The notes below the pieces were generated by a model. The model was not told where the DNA came from. It ran no database searches and saw nothing but the letters and a program-made list of their open reading frames with translations. A stretch of DNA of 64,000 nt from Arthrobacter sp. AZCC_0090. Its GTDB lineage: Bacteria; Actinomycetota; Actinomycetes; Actinomycetales; Micrococcaceae. The first letter of the stretch is position 1. Each line of letters begins with the position of its first letter. The stretch is from assembly GCF_014207375.1 (NCBI RefSeq), contig NZ_JACHEE010000004.1:339292-403291 (forward strand). The letters are read 5' to 3'. This document shows, one piece after another, positions 9,364 to 16,951 of the stretch. Position numbers and translations under genes: made by a program.

Positions 9364-10461
9364 ATGATGAAGCGCTCTATCTTTGCCGTCGCCGCTACCG
9401 GAGCCGTTGCGCTCAGCCTCGCGGCATGTGGCGGCAATGCCCCGGCCGCAAACGGCGGCGCGGCCACTACGGGATCCGGCCCGATGCCCACTGTGAAGAT
9501 GATGATCGGCGGCATCGACAAGCAGATCTACCTCCCGTACAAGCTCGCGGACCAGCTCGGCCTGTACAAGAAGTACGGCGTCAATATGGAGCTCTCCACC
9601 GAGACCGACGGCGGCGTTGGCGCCGAGGACGCCATGGCGTCTGGCCAGGTCGACATGTCCGGCGCGTGGTACATCCACACCTTCGACTTCCAGTCCAAGG
9701 GCAAGAACATCATCAACCTCGTGCAACTCTCGGGGGCCCCGGGCGAACGCATCATGTGCAGCCCCAACGCAAACGTGCACTCCGGCGCCGACATCAAGGG
9801 CAAGAAGATGGGCGTCACCGACCTCGGATCCGGCACCGACACACTGACACAGTTCATCGCTGCACAGGCCGGCGTCTCGCACAAGGACTACACCACCGTC
9901 AAGGCAGGAGCCGGCGCTACCGCCGTTGCCGCCATCAAGACCGGTGCGGCCGACTGCGTCATGACGACCCAACCGACTGTCGCCGCACTGGAGGGCCAGG
10001 GCATCGCGCAGTCGGCGATCGACCTCGCGACGACCGACGGCGCGACCAAGGCCGTGGGCGGCACCTGGCCGGCTGCGGGCGTCATCGCCAACGCCGACTG
10101 GGTCAAGACCCACGAGGACGCCGTTCAGCGGGTCGTCAACGCGCTCGTGGAGACGATGCACTGGATCGCGACGCACTCGGCCCAGGACATCGCCGACAAG
10201 CTGCCCCAGGACTACGTCCAGAACAAGAACGTCAAGAAGGAGGATTACGTCAAGGCCCTCGAGCAGGACAAGGGCCAGTTCCTCCCGGACGGCATCATGC
10301 CTGCGGGTGGCCCCAAGACCATCGCTTCGATGGAGAAGCTGCTCGGCATGGACACCTCGAAGATCCCGCTCGGCGGCACGTTCACGAACAAGTACGCGAT
10401 CGAGGCGAACAAGGTTGGCGGCTTCGCGACCACCTCGACGCCTGCCGGCGACAACGGCTGA
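9364..10461 (+). CDS. ABC substrate-binding lipoprotein, NMT1/SsuA-like
   Basis: Exported binding protein of the NMT1/THI5-SsuA family, about 365 residues. The signal peptide (MMKRSIFAVAATGAVALSL) ends in a LAAC lipobox. Two nearby starts are possible, 9352 and 9364. The latter is preferred because AAAGGA then lies about 11 bases upstream instead of touching the ATG. Family features include PYKLADQLGLYKKYGV, a GGVGAEDAMASGQVDM segment and GKKMGVTDLGSGTD. It closes the ATPase-permease-binding protein operon. A strong hairpin follows at 10520-10553. Confidence 0.88.
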   Translation: MMKRSIFAVAATGAVALSLAACGGNAPAANGGAATTGSGPMPTVKMMIGGIDKQIYLPYKLADQLGLYKKYGVNMELSTETDGGVGAEDAMASGQVDMSGAWYIHTFDFQSKGKNIINLVQLSGAPGERIMCSPNANVHSGADIKGKKMGVTDLGSGTDTLTQFIAAQAGVSHKDYTTVKAGAGATAVAAIKTGAADCVMTTQPTVAALEGQGIAQSAIDLATTDGATKAVGGTWPAAGVIANADWVKTHEDAVQRVVNALVETMHWIATHSAQDIADKLPQDYVQNKNVKKEDYVKALEQDKGQFLPDGIMPAGGPKTIASMEKLLGMDTSKIPLGGTFTNKYAIEANKVGGFATTSTPAGDNG

Positions 10462-10519
10462 TGTGATCTCGGCATAAAGGTACCGGCGTCACCATGCCAC
10501 CGAGCACATGACGCCTCAG

Positions 10520-10553
10520 GATCGGCCTGCGTGGTACTCCACGCAGGCCGATC
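10520..10553 (+). terminator. Hairpin terminator after ABC importer
   Basis: A perfect 15-bp stem (10520-10534 with 10539-10553) closes a TACT loop, 58 bases after the binding-protein stop. There is no clear T-run, which is common for terminators in high-GC actinobacteria. Confidence 0.65.
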
Positions 10554-10679
10554 GTGCTGTGAGCCGGCAGATATTGTCACAGTCCAGGCACAGGGTAGGT
10601 ACAGAGGTACGAAAGCGTGGGGTTCCAGGATAGGGATAGCTTCGAAACCGTCGGAGTTGAAATTCTAAGGAGCACCAAC

Positions 10680-11303
10680 GTGAACAAAGTCCGGAAAATC
10701 GCTGCGGGCGTTGCCCTGATGGGCGCCGTCGCAGGCGGCGGCGCTCTCACCGCCATGGCCCTGCCGGCCACCGCCGCAACCACTGACACTTCCACTGCCA
10801 GCCCGTCCACACCCGCCTCAAACGGCGGCACGCACGGGAACGAAACAGCTCTGACCGGTGACACCGCAACCAAGGTCAAGGACGCCGTACTGGCCGCCAA
10901 CTCCGGCGCCACGGTCGAGAACATGACCACCGAAGACGACGGCAGCGCCGCCTACGAAGCCCACATCACCAAGTCGGACGGCACCCACGCCACCGTCAAG
11001 CTCGACGCGAGCTTCAAGGTCACCGCAACCGAAACCGGCGGGCCGGGAGGCGGCAAGGGCGGCCACGGCAACCACGGGAACGAGACCGACCTCACCGGTG
11101 ACACCGCAACCAAGGTCAAGGACGCCGTACTGGCCGCCAACTCCGGCGCCACGGTCGAGAACATGACCACCGAAGACGACGGCAGCGCCGCCTACGAAGC
11201 CCACATCACCAAGTCGGACGGCACCCACGCCACCATCAAACTCGATGCAAACTTCAAGATCACAGCAACCGAAACCGGCGGCCCCGGCGGCCCCGGGCAC
11301 TAA
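10680..11303 (+). CDS. Secreted protein with two tandem PepSY-like repeats
   Basis: 207 residues, begun at a GTG (10680) with AAGGAG seven bases upstream; the in-frame ATG at 10617 would put the signal peptide inside the protein. A signal sequence (VRKIAAGVALMGAVAGGGALTA) is followed by two near-identical modules separated by a Gly/His linker. Each begins NETxLTGDTATKVKDAVLAANSG and ends in THATxKLD and KxTATETGG. The alternating pattern (A..ENMTTEDDGSAAYEAHI) resembles PepSY or YpeB-like modules, which fold as small alpha/beta units; the match is by eye. Function unknown. Confidence 0.7.
   Translation: MNKVRKIAAGVALMGAVAGGGALTAMALPATAATTDTSTASPSTPASNGGTHGNETALTGDTATKVKDAVLAANSGATVENMTTEDDGSAAYEAHITKSDGTHATVKLDASFKVTATETGGPGGGKGGHGNHGNETDLTGDTATKVKDAVLAANSGATVENMTTEDDGSAAYEAHITKSDGTHATIKLDANFKITATETGGPGGPGH
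10841..11280 (+). repeat. Tandem duplication, 240-bp period
   Basis: Two copies with 240-bp spacing. Bases 10861-10980 and 11101-11220 are identical over two full 60-base lines. Divergence is confined to the outer parts (for example GTCAAG/ATCAAA and GCGAGC/GCAAAC near 10995-11012 and 11235-11252). The copies keep the reading frame and duplicate one protein module. The high DNA identity indicates recent duplication or gene conversion. Confidence 0.92.
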
Positions 11304-11322
11304 CTCCCAACCTAACTACCCA

Positions 11323-11358
11323 CGTGGGCGGATATGGCACCAGCCGCATCCGCCCACG
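11323..11358. terminator. Hairpin terminator after repeat protein
   Basis: An 11-bp perfect stem, CGTGGGCGGAT (11323-11333) with ATCCGCCCACG (11348-11358), and a 14-base loop, 20 bases after the stop of the repeat protein. Confidence 0.55.
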
Positions 11359-11428
11359 CCCTTGTGCCCCGCGAACCGTGTACTGGCAGGACCTCCCACA
11401 GTTCCACCCCCGGAAGTAGCCTGAAACC

Positions 11429-11652
11429 ATGGACAGTCGAAACGATGTGAGTGAGTTCCTGCGCTCCCGCCGGGCCAAGGTGACACCCGATCAAGTTAAT
11501 CTCATAGTGGGTGCCCGGCCAATCCCGGGTGGACAATGTTCGCGTACACCGCGGAGCCCGGGTCGGCGAGTGACGAACGTCTGAAACTGCTCGCCAGCTG
11601 GGCGGCGACCAGCGCAACCGAGCTGGCCGCACCGGCGTCGATCTCCGACTGA
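11429..11652 (+). pseudogene. MmyB-type XRE regulator remnant (internal deletion)
   Basis: Two ends of one gene are joined out of frame. From the ATG at 11429 the reading MDSRNDVSEFLRSRRAKVTP is the typical N-terminus of MmyB-like helix-turn-helix regulators. From about 11536 another frame gives FAYTAEPGSASDERLKLLAS and then WAATSATELA to a stop at 11652, the typical C-terminus (AEPGSPS..LLASWAAT) of the same family. The roughly 200 residues normally between them (HTH and ligand-binding domain) are missing. A non-functional deletion remnant is the simplest reading. Confidence 0.7.
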
Positions 11653-11868
11653 CCGTTCAGGGCCGCCGTTCGGCCGCGCGCGGTCAGGGTGGGACCGTCA
11701 GTCCTAGGAAAAGCAGGGAGCGGCACAGCTGCTGACATCGTCTTCCGGAACGCTTAGCGTCTTTAACAGAACCTTGAACGACGGCGGTTCCGCCTTTGAG
11801 TCTTCGGGTTTCTTCCAGCCGCAAAACTGATTTACCAGTTAAGGGCTCCACGCTTAGATGAGAAGAAG
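11653..11868. other. Intergenic, no gene seen
   Basis: The stretch after the MmyB remnant has no credible reading frame with a ribosome site, tRNA or clear hairpin. It may be decayed sequence belonging to the same deletion event. Confidence 0.4.
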
Positions 11869-12078
11869 ATGACCATGGAATTTTCGTTGATGATGGCTTG
11901 CGCAGTCATCAGCATTGTGAACAATGACAGCCGCAGTGCCCTGCCGGGAGCACCGGTTGTTCCGGCACGTCCGGCAAGACGCCTGCGGCTGGCACGACTG
12001 CGGGGTTGGATCGCGACCGCTCTGCACCGGGCCGCCTGGGCGGTTGAGCCTAAGGCGCCGGCGTTCGTGGAGCCCTAG
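11869..12078 (+). CDS. Possible small protein, unknown
   Basis: 69 codons from an ATG preceded by AGAAGAAG. The N-terminus is hydrophobic (MEFSLMMACAVISIV) and the rest is Arg/Ala/Pro-rich with a basic amphipathic segment (RRLRLARLRGWIATALHRAAW). The 3' end overlaps the convergent GH66 gene by 29 bp. I do not recognise it; it could equally be a chance frame in GC-rich DNA. Confidence 0.3.
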   Translation: MTMEFSLMMACAVISIVNNDSRSALPGAPVVPARPARRLRLARLRGWIATALHRAAWAVEPKAPAFVEP

Positions 12079-13678
12079 CAGGTTCCTCCGTCACGTAGAC
12101 GAGCTGCCACAGATGTGGCGGAGGAAGGATCGCCGTCGCGTAGTCCCCGTCGAGCTCCACGGGAACCTCGACGAGCTTAGCCTGCTGGTCCGGATCCGCA
12201 TACCGAATGCGCGGTACCGTACCCCGGGTCCTCCGGATCCGCAGGCGCCCCTCACCCGGTGATTGCGGCACTGCACGCGGCTCATCCCACTCGGTGTCTG
12301 TTTGGCCCAGCAAGTTGATCAGATGAATGGCGAAGCCGCCGGGCACGCTGGTGACTCGACGCCAGACGGTCCCTGGCTCAGGACGGTCCGATACCACCGC
12401 GTTTTGGTAGGAAATGTCCAGATCGTCGTTGTACATACCCGCATAGGAGCCCGTAACATCGCAGATCCTGGGATCCAGGGTCAGCTCGTCATGTTCCACC
12501 AGGAAGTCGTACCAACGGGCCAGGAACGCCGCTGTGTCCCGGTTGATGGGGTGGTTGCGGACATAGTATGGGTCAACCAACACTCGATCCCCTTCGCCGG
12601 CCAGGAGCTGCGTTGCTCCGTGCGAGAACAGCGTGGCCATGGTCAGCGCGGTAGCCCGGTCGGCAGCTTGCTGGTCGGCGGCGTCGTACACATGCTGGTA
12701 GGCAGCGATCACCACCGGTTGGTCCCGGCGCGCCGCTTTTGCCCGGTTGACGACGTCGGCCAGGGAACCCAAAGTGGTGTGCGGGGGCCAGACTTCGATG
12801 TAGACGGCGTCCTGGGGAGTCGGTGCCGTGCGCCATGTGGGAAAGTCATTGACGTTGTTGAAGACCAAGTGGCTGGCGGGTAGCGCATTCCGGACGCCCT
12901 CGATCAACTGGACGAATGAATCTGCGACGTCCACCAGGGCACCGTCCGGAGTGGCTGCGCGTTTCGGATATCCGTATTGATCCAGGTGGAAGCCGTCGAA
13001 TCCGATGGATGAGGTGGCGTCGGCCAGTTCCTTGGTGAAATGGGCAAGCCACGGTTGGGCTGCGGGGTCCAGGAGGAAGAGAAAGTCGCCCAACGCATAG
13101 GTTTCGCCGCTCGGCGTGAGCATGGCGTGTTGCTCCCAGTTGTGCCATTCCCCGGGACCGGCCGCGTACACGGCGGCGTAACCGAGTGCCCGGGATCCCG
13201 CCGCTTGGACAGTCCTCACAAGTTCCTTGACCGTGGCGAGGGAAACAGGCTGGCCGAGGGCGTCCGAATACTCCGGGCCGCCGCCCATCAGATCCGCGTG
13301 CCGGTAGGCCCAGTCGTAGAACTGGACGCCGTTCAGGTGCAACCGGCGGACGAGCTCGGCAACTGGCTGCACGTCCTTGTCAGGCCCGTAGCTGGCCACA
13401 AACCCGTATCTCAAGCGTGCCCTCGGGTCCGCGGCGACCTCGATGGCAGTTCGGACCGTTTCGCCGCCGGACTTGAGTTCTATGCCGTAGCCGCCCGGTC
13501 CCAGACTGTCCAGGGTGAGAGTTCCCGAGGCGCATCCTTCGTGCGTCTGGACCCGCTCGCCAAGGTGCCAAACCGTCAGGACGGCGGTACCGCCGTCGGG
13601 AATCCAGAGTTCGACGGCGGCTGGTTCCGCGGGAGAGTAGCTCGCCTTTGTAGGGAGAATGTCGAGGGGTTGAACCAT
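12050..13678 (-). CDS. Glycoside hydrolase family 66 (dextranase/CITase-like)
   Basis: 542 residues, last gene of the isomalto-oligosaccharide operon. An N-terminal beta domain (about 1-85) precedes a TIM barrel. GFDGFHLDQYGYPK carries the likely nucleophile D233 and YIEVWPP the likely acid/base E295, matching the Asp/Glu pair and spacing of GH66 enzymes. FNNVNDFP and HGATQLLAGEGD are further family motifs. No signal peptide is visible, so it should act in the cytoplasm on imported alpha-1,6-glucans, or make cyclic isomaltosaccharides. Secreted GH66 dextranases are usually longer. It starts 34 bp after the MalG-like permease. Confidence 0.85.
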   Translation of the reverse strand: MVQPLDILPTKASYSPAEPAAVELWIPDGGTAVLTVWHLGERVQTHEGCASGTLTLDSLGPGGYGIELKSGGETVRTAIEVAADPRARLRYGFVASYGPDKDVQPVAELVRRLHLNGVQFYDWAYRHADLMGGGPEYSDALGQPVSLATVKELVRTVQAAGSRALGYAAVYAAGPGEWHNWEQHAMLTPSGETYALGDFLFLLDPAAQPWLAHFTKELADATSSIGFDGFHLDQYGYPKRAATPDGALVDVADSFVQLIEGVRNALPASHLVFNNVNDFPTWRTAPTPQDAVYIEVWPPHTTLGSLADVVNRAKAARRDQPVVIAAYQHVYDAADQQAADRATALTMATLFSHGATQLLAGEGDRVLVDPYYVRNHPINRDTAAFLARWYDFLVEHDELTLDPRICDVTGSYAGMYNDDLDISYQNAVVSDRPEPGTVWRRVTSVPGGFAIHLINLLGQTDTEWDEPRAVPQSPGEGRLRIRRTRGTVPRIRYADPDQQAKLVEVPVELDGDYATAILPPPHLWQLVYVTEEPARAPRTPAP

Positions 13679-13711
13679 GTGGGAGTCCTAAGTTGTTGTG
13701 ACGCTTCGCGC

Positions 13712-14608
13712 CTATTTGACGGCGCCGGTGGTGATTCCGGCGATGAGGTGTTTTTGTCCGGCGACGTAGACGGCGATCACCGGGATGACAGCGAGAGTGG
13801 ATGCCGCGAAAACGAGGCCCCACGCGGTCGAGTGTTCGCCCTGGAATGCCGCGATGCCGAGGGGAAGCGTGCGCTTGGTGGCGTCGCTGATGACAGTCAG
13901 GGCCCATACGTATTCATCCCACGCTCCGAGGAAGGAAAAGACGGCGGCGGTGGCCAGGGCGGGACGGGCAAGGGGGATGTACAGAACCAGGAATTTGCGG
14001 AGGATGCCCGCGCCGTCCACCGTCATGGCTTCGTCCAATTCCCTGGGAACTCTTTCGAAAAAGGCCCGCAACAGAAATGTGGTGAAGGCGATCTGCCCGG
14101 CCGTGTAGAAGAACACCAGGCCTTCCAGGGAGTCGAGCATGTTCAGGCTTTTCGCCAAGACGAACTGTGGGACGATCACCACAATGCCCGGGATCATCAA
14201 ACCGGCGAGCAGAAGGGAGAACATGAAGTTCTTGAGTGGAAAGTCGAAACGGGCGAAGGCGAAGGCCGTCATGGACGAAATGACCACTGACGCCACGGTG
14301 GTGAGCACTGAAACGTAGGCTGAGTTACCAAAGAATCCGGCGAAATTGTTCTCCGTCCAGGCTTCCTCGTAATTTGCCGAGGTGAGGGTCTGGGGCAGGA
14401 AATGCGGAGGATTCGGAAGGGTGGCCGTGTTGGGCTCCAGTGAGGTGGACACCATGATCATGAAGGGCGCAACCATCATCACGGCTCCGCACAAGACGAT
14501 CGCGACGCGGACTAGTAGCCAGATGTTCAACGGCCGCTTTGGGCGTTCGTTCCTGGACGGATTGTCCGCCTCGCGCGAGCCTTTGGGCTTGAGGGAAATC
14601 GCCGTCAT
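13712..14608 (-). CDS. Sugar ABC permease, MalG-like
   Basis: 298-residue carbohydrate uptake (CUT1) permease with six spans and the EAA loop (RELDEAMTVDGAGILRKFLVLYIPLARP) near residue 195. The long soluble N-terminus (about 28 residues) is typical of MalG-like proteins. It overlaps the MalF-like gene by 4 bp (ATGA) and precedes the GH66 gene by 33 bp. It imports, with the neighbouring permease and binding protein, probably isomalto- or other gluco-oligosaccharides. No ATPase gene is present in the operon. Confidence 0.9.
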   Translation of the reverse strand: MTAISLKPKGSREADNPSRNERPKRPLNIWLLVRVAIVLCGAVMMVAPFMIMVSTSLEPNTATLPNPPHFLPQTLTSANYEEAWTENNFAGFFGNSAYVSVLTTVASVVISSMTAFAFARFDFPLKNFMFSLLLAGLMIPGIVVIVPQFVLAKSLNMLDSLEGLVFFYTAGQIAFTTFLLRAFFERVPRELDEAMTVDGAGILRKFLVLYIPLARPALATAAVFSFLGAWDEYVWALTVISDATKRTLPLGIAAFQGEHSTAWGLVFAASTLAVIPVIAVYVAGQKHLIAGITTGAVK

Positions 14609-15579
14609 CGCAGGGCCTCCTTCTTCTCACCAAAGAATTTGAACTGGGCGAACGACACAACAAAGATGAAGATCGCGAGGATGAAGGACATGGCCGAGCC
14701 ATAGCCGAAGTCCAGGAACGAGAACGCCTGCTTGTACATATAGGTCAGGGGAACCTCCGTGCTTCCCGCCGGTCCGCCGTTGGTCATGAGAAGGACCGAG
14801 GGGAAGACATTGAATGCCCCGATCACTTGCAAGACGAGCACAAACAGTAATGTTCCTCGAATTCCGGGGAGCGTCACGTGGACGAACTTGTGCCAGGCAT
14901 TGGCGCCGTCCAGCGCGGCCGCCTCATACAACTCCTCCCCCACACCGCCCAACGACGCCAGGAACACCACCAAGCACCATCCGAGGTTCTTCCAGATCCC
15001 CAGGAGGGAAATGGCGATCAGTGCCGTCCAGCGTTGTTCAAGCCACGGCACGGCATGGGCGGAAAGAGACAGAAAGTCCGTCATGAACCAGTTGACCGCA
15101 CCGTTGTCCGTGGTGAAAAGGAACTTGAACAGAAGCGAGACCACTACCCAGCTGGTGACCACTGGGATGTAGAACAGGACCCGGAAGAGGGTACGGCCAG
15201 GCATCTTCTTCTGGAGGAGGACCGCGAAGAACAGGCCTAGTGCCACAGTGGCTGGAACGGACATCAACAGGTACACGCCGGCGTTGACCACGCTCGTCCA
15301 GAACTGGGGATCGGCCAGGGCCCGAACATAATTGTCCAGTCCGATGAACTTGCTTGCCTGGGTGGGCAGCACAGACCACTTGTAGAACGAAATCTGCAGG
15401 GAACGCACCAGCGGATACCCAGTGGTCAGCAGAAACAGGATCAACCCGGGAGCCGCGAATGCCCACGGCACCCACCAATGGGAAGGCGTGCGGCTCGCCC
15501 CCCCACGGCCCGGTTTGCGAGGCCGGGCCGCGGAGGGGGTCGAAACTGTTTGTTTCCGGAGAACACCTTGTGACGTCAT
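14605..15579 (-). CDS. Sugar ABC permease, MalF-like
   Basis: 324-residue CUT1 permease, partner of the adjacent MalG-like protein. Span 1 (WAFAAPGLILFLLTTGYPLVRSL) follows a basic N-terminus. The EAA loop (GVGEELYEAAALDGANAWHKFVHVTLPGI) sits near residues 213-241. It starts 3 bp after the binding-protein stop. The context between GH66 and GH13 alpha-1,6-acting enzymes points to isomalto-oligosaccharides. Confidence 0.9.
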   Translation of the reverse strand: MTSQGVLRKQTVSTPSAARPRKPGRGGASRTPSHWWVPWAFAAPGLILFLLTTGYPLVRSLQISFYKWSVLPTQASKFIGLDNYVRALADPQFWTSVVNAGVYLLMSVPATVALGLFFAVLLQKKMPGRTLFRVLFYIPVVTSWVVVSLLFKFLFTTDNGAVNWFMTDFLSLSAHAVPWLEQRWTALIAISLLGIWKNLGWCLVVFLASLGGVGEELYEAAALDGANAWHKFVHVTLPGIRGTLLFVLVLQVIGAFNVFPSVLLMTNGGPAGSTEVPLTYMYKQAFSFLDFGYGSAMSFILAIFIFVVSFAQFKFFGEKKEALR

Positions 15580-15582
15580 GTA

Positions 15583-16872
15583 TCAGCCTTGCGCCAAGAG
15601 CGGATCGATCTGTGCCACGGCCGCATCCATTGCCTCCTGGGCGGACAGTTTGCCCTGAAGCGCAAGCTGGGTCTGCTTGGTGAAGATGTCATCCACCTTT
15701 GCCCACTGTGGCGTGGCGGGCCGTGGCTTGGCGGTCTTGAGCTGCTCCAGGAAGGCACCGTAGTAAGGCTGGATGGATGCCATCGATTCAGCCATGTCCT
15801 TCTCCGCGGACAGCTGGCCCACCTGGCCCATCGACTTCTGGGCATCCGGAGACAGCATGTAGCGGATGAACTCGGCCGCGAGCTCCTTGTTTTTGGACTG
15901 CTGCGTCATGACGATGTCTTCGCCGCCCACCACGCTGACGCTGCCGCCATCGCCGCTGAACATCGGTGACGTTTTTGGCTGGAAATTCGGGTAGGACGTG
16001 GCCATGTTGGGGAAGGTCCACGGACCGTCCACAATGGTCGGGTACATACCCTTCGGCAAGCCGTCGCCCGTTGGCGTTCCGCCGCTGCCCCCGAGAATGA
16101 CTCCAGGAATGGCCTTCTTGTTGTAGAGATCAACGATCATCTGTAGGGCAGCAACGGATTTTGGCCCGTTGAGGTAGCCTGAGGACTTCTTCACGTCGGG
16201 ATCGGTCATGTCGCCCCCGTTGGACCAGATATAGGGCAGCATCTGCCATGCTCCGGAGCCGCCTTCAGCGAGGATGTACTTGCCTCCCACCTTGTCCGCA
16301 GCTGCCTTCAGTTCGTCCAGCGTTTTCGGAACGGAGGCGATGCCGTTGGCCTTCAGCGCCTCATCGTTGTAGATGACCACCTTGGTGTTGGTGTCCAAGG
16401 GAAGACCCCACAGCTTGCCGTTGTACTTGTTCGTTGCGAGCGGACCGGGGAACATCTTGTCGGCCCAGGACTGGAAGTCCGGCATGGCCTCGCTCAGCGG
16501 GGTCAGCACGCCGATCTTGGCCAGCTCAGGGACGGTGACAATGTCAGCGCGGATGACATCCGGCAGGCTGGTACCTGCAGCCGCCGTGACGAGTTTCTGG
16601 TGCATGTCCTTGTCGGGGATCTGCACAGCCTTGACTTTGACGCCAGGGTGGAGCTTCTCGAAGTTCGGGATGATGGTCTTCTCCAAGGCCTTGATCTCAC
16701 CGCCGCCCGCACTGTAGGCGTGCCAGAAGGTGATTTCTCCGGACACAGCGGCCCCCGTTGACAGGGTGGACACCGCGGCGGGCTGCGCACCACCGCCGCC
16801 GGTGTCACAAGCCGTGAGGCCGGCGGCCGCCAAAAGGGCTAATGAGGAGAGCGTGAAGAGTTTTTTCATCAT
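15583..16872 (-). CDS. Sugar-binding lipoprotein of ABC importer
   Basis: CUT1-type binding protein, 429 residues. The start at 16872 has GAAAGGT seven bases upstream and gives a clean signal peptide (MMKKLFTLSSLALLAAAG) with an LTAC lipobox; the longer frame from 17097 has no signal and overlaps the GH13 gene. Family features are GEITFWHAYS, HPGVKVKAVQIPDKDMHQKL and a SPDAQKSMGQVG C-terminal segment. It captures the oligosaccharide outside the membrane for the MalFG-like permeases. Confidence 0.9.
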   Translation of the reverse strand: MMKKLFTLSSLALLAAAGLTACDTGGGGAQPAAVSTLSTGAAVSGEITFWHAYSAGGGEIKALEKTIIPNFEKLHPGVKVKAVQIPDKDMHQKLVTAAAGTSLPDVIRADIVTVPELAKIGVLTPLSEAMPDFQSWADKMFPGPLATNKYNGKLWGLPLDTNTKVVIYNDEALKANGIASVPKTLDELKAAADKVGGKYILAEGGSGAWQMLPYIWSNGGDMTDPDVKKSSGYLNGPKSVAALQMIVDLYNKKAIPGVILGGSGGTPTGDGLPKGMYPTIVDGPWTFPNMATSYPNFQPKTSPMFSGDGGSVSVVGGEDIVMTQQSKNKELAAEFIRYMLSPDAQKSMGQVGQLSAEKDMAESMASIQPYYGAFLEQLKTAKPRPATPQWAKVDDIFTKQTQLALQGKLSAQEAMDAAVAQIDPLLAQG

Positions 16873-16951
16873 GGCTGGACCTTTCGCATTTTCGGGCAGC
16901 GAGTACCCGCAGGGTTGTGATGACGGATTGGGGAGGGGTTCGGGGGGCAAT

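Noticed and set aside
10851..11280. CRISPR-like repeats
   Set aside because: Period is 240 bp, inside one reading frame with no spacers; it is a protein-module duplication. No CRISPR array was seen elsewhere.
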